From the NCBI GenBank assembly GCA_903921135.1, contig CAIXOY010000702.1:1-14215 (forward strand): 14,215 nucleotides of DNA, read 5' to 3'. The translations under genes were made by a program, and so were the position numbers. Shown here piece after piece: positions 14,112 to 14,215 of this stretch. The DNA is from an uncultured Gammaproteobacteria bacterium (GTDB lineage: Bacteria > Pseudomonadota > Gammaproteobacteria > Pseudomonadales > UBA5518). Each line of letters begins with the position of its first letter. The stretch's first letter is position 1. The notes beneath the pieces are model-generated. The model ran no database searches and was not told the DNA's origin. It saw only the letters and a program-made list of their open reading frames with translations.

Positions 14112-14215
14112 ATGGGCGGCAGGCTCGAGGGCAAGATCGCGATCATCACGGGCGCGGCGCAGGGCATGGGCGCGGAGCACGCGCGGGTCTTCGTGGCGGA
14201 AGGCGCGCGGGTGAT
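14112..14215 (+). CDS. Short-chain dehydrogenase/reductase, N-terminal part (3' end outside window)
   Basis: The first 34 codons of a gene that runs off the window. The ATG at 14112 has GAGGAG 8 bases upstream. The peptide begins MGGRLEGKIAIITGAAQGMG and shows the classical SDR cofactor motif TGxxxGxG (Thr13, Gly14, Gly18, Gly20) followed by HARVFVAEGARV, the usual second helix and strand. It is an NAD(P)H-dependent oxidoreductase; the substrate cannot be judged from this fragment. The start is 48 bp after the kinase stop. No stem-loop is obvious in the gap, so co-transcription is possible, though a metabolic gene may equally begin a new operon. Confidence 0.88.
   Translation, partial: MGGRLEGKIAIITGAAQGMGAEHARVFVAEGARV

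Overview
The window is GC-rich DNA with tightly packed genes, from a Gram-negative bacterium that has TonB-dependent outer-membrane receptors, Tat export and lipoprotein sorting. A high-GC proteobacterium is most likely, plausibly an aerobic, catabolically versatile gammaproteobacterium. That placement is inferred from gene families and GC content; there is no rRNA or other marker gene. No tRNA, rRNA, insertion sequence, CRISPR array or phage gene was seen. The content looks like a metabolic and sensory accessory region.

Left part (1-3816, + strand): the C-terminal part of a TonB-dependent receptor ends at a strong 13-bp stem-loop. A two-gene unit with ATGA overlap follows: a Tat-signal lipoprotein of the gluconate 2-dehydrogenase subunit 3 type, then a GMC flavoprotein dehydrogenase. 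The GMC protein has the Cys-x5-Cys-x3-Cys arrangement known from the 3Fe-4S catalytic subunits of FAD-dependent glucose and fructose dehydrogenases. The pair therefore looks like the gamma and alpha subunits of a periplasmic FAD dehydrogenase whose usual cytochrome c subunit is not beside them.

Middle (3841-7207): a luciferase-like flavin monooxygenase of the RutA/SfnG type on the - strand meets the GMC gene tail to tail, and a palindromic hairpin containing both stop codons separates them. Its 248-bp upstream region is shared with a divergent two-gene operon: a proline-racemase-fold enzyme with the Cys-to-Thr change of trans-3-hydroxy-L-proline dehydratases, and an ornithine cyclodeaminase/mu-crystallin protein expected to reduce the product, 1-pyrroline-2-carboxylate, to L-proline. 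This intergenic region holds a reasonable sigma70 promoter for the monooxygenase and a near-consensus FNR/ANR half-site pair.

Right part (7201-14215): a complete second TonB-dependent receptor lies on the - strand, its stop overlapping the end of the preceding operon by 7 bp. Divergent from it, a CheR-type methyltransferase is followed after 13 bp by a very large hybrid histidine kinase (periplasmic sensor, HAMP, GAF, coiled coil, kinase core, two receiver domains, HPt). No CheB, CheW or chemoreceptor is present. The window ends inside a short-chain dehydrogenase gene.

Taken together, the window combines outer-membrane uptake (two receptors), periplasmic oxidation (GMC pair), cytoplasmic oxidation and amino-acid salvage (flavin monooxygenase, hydroxyproline pathway, SDR) and a membrane phosphorelay. 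Whether these serve one substrate is not shown by the sequence.
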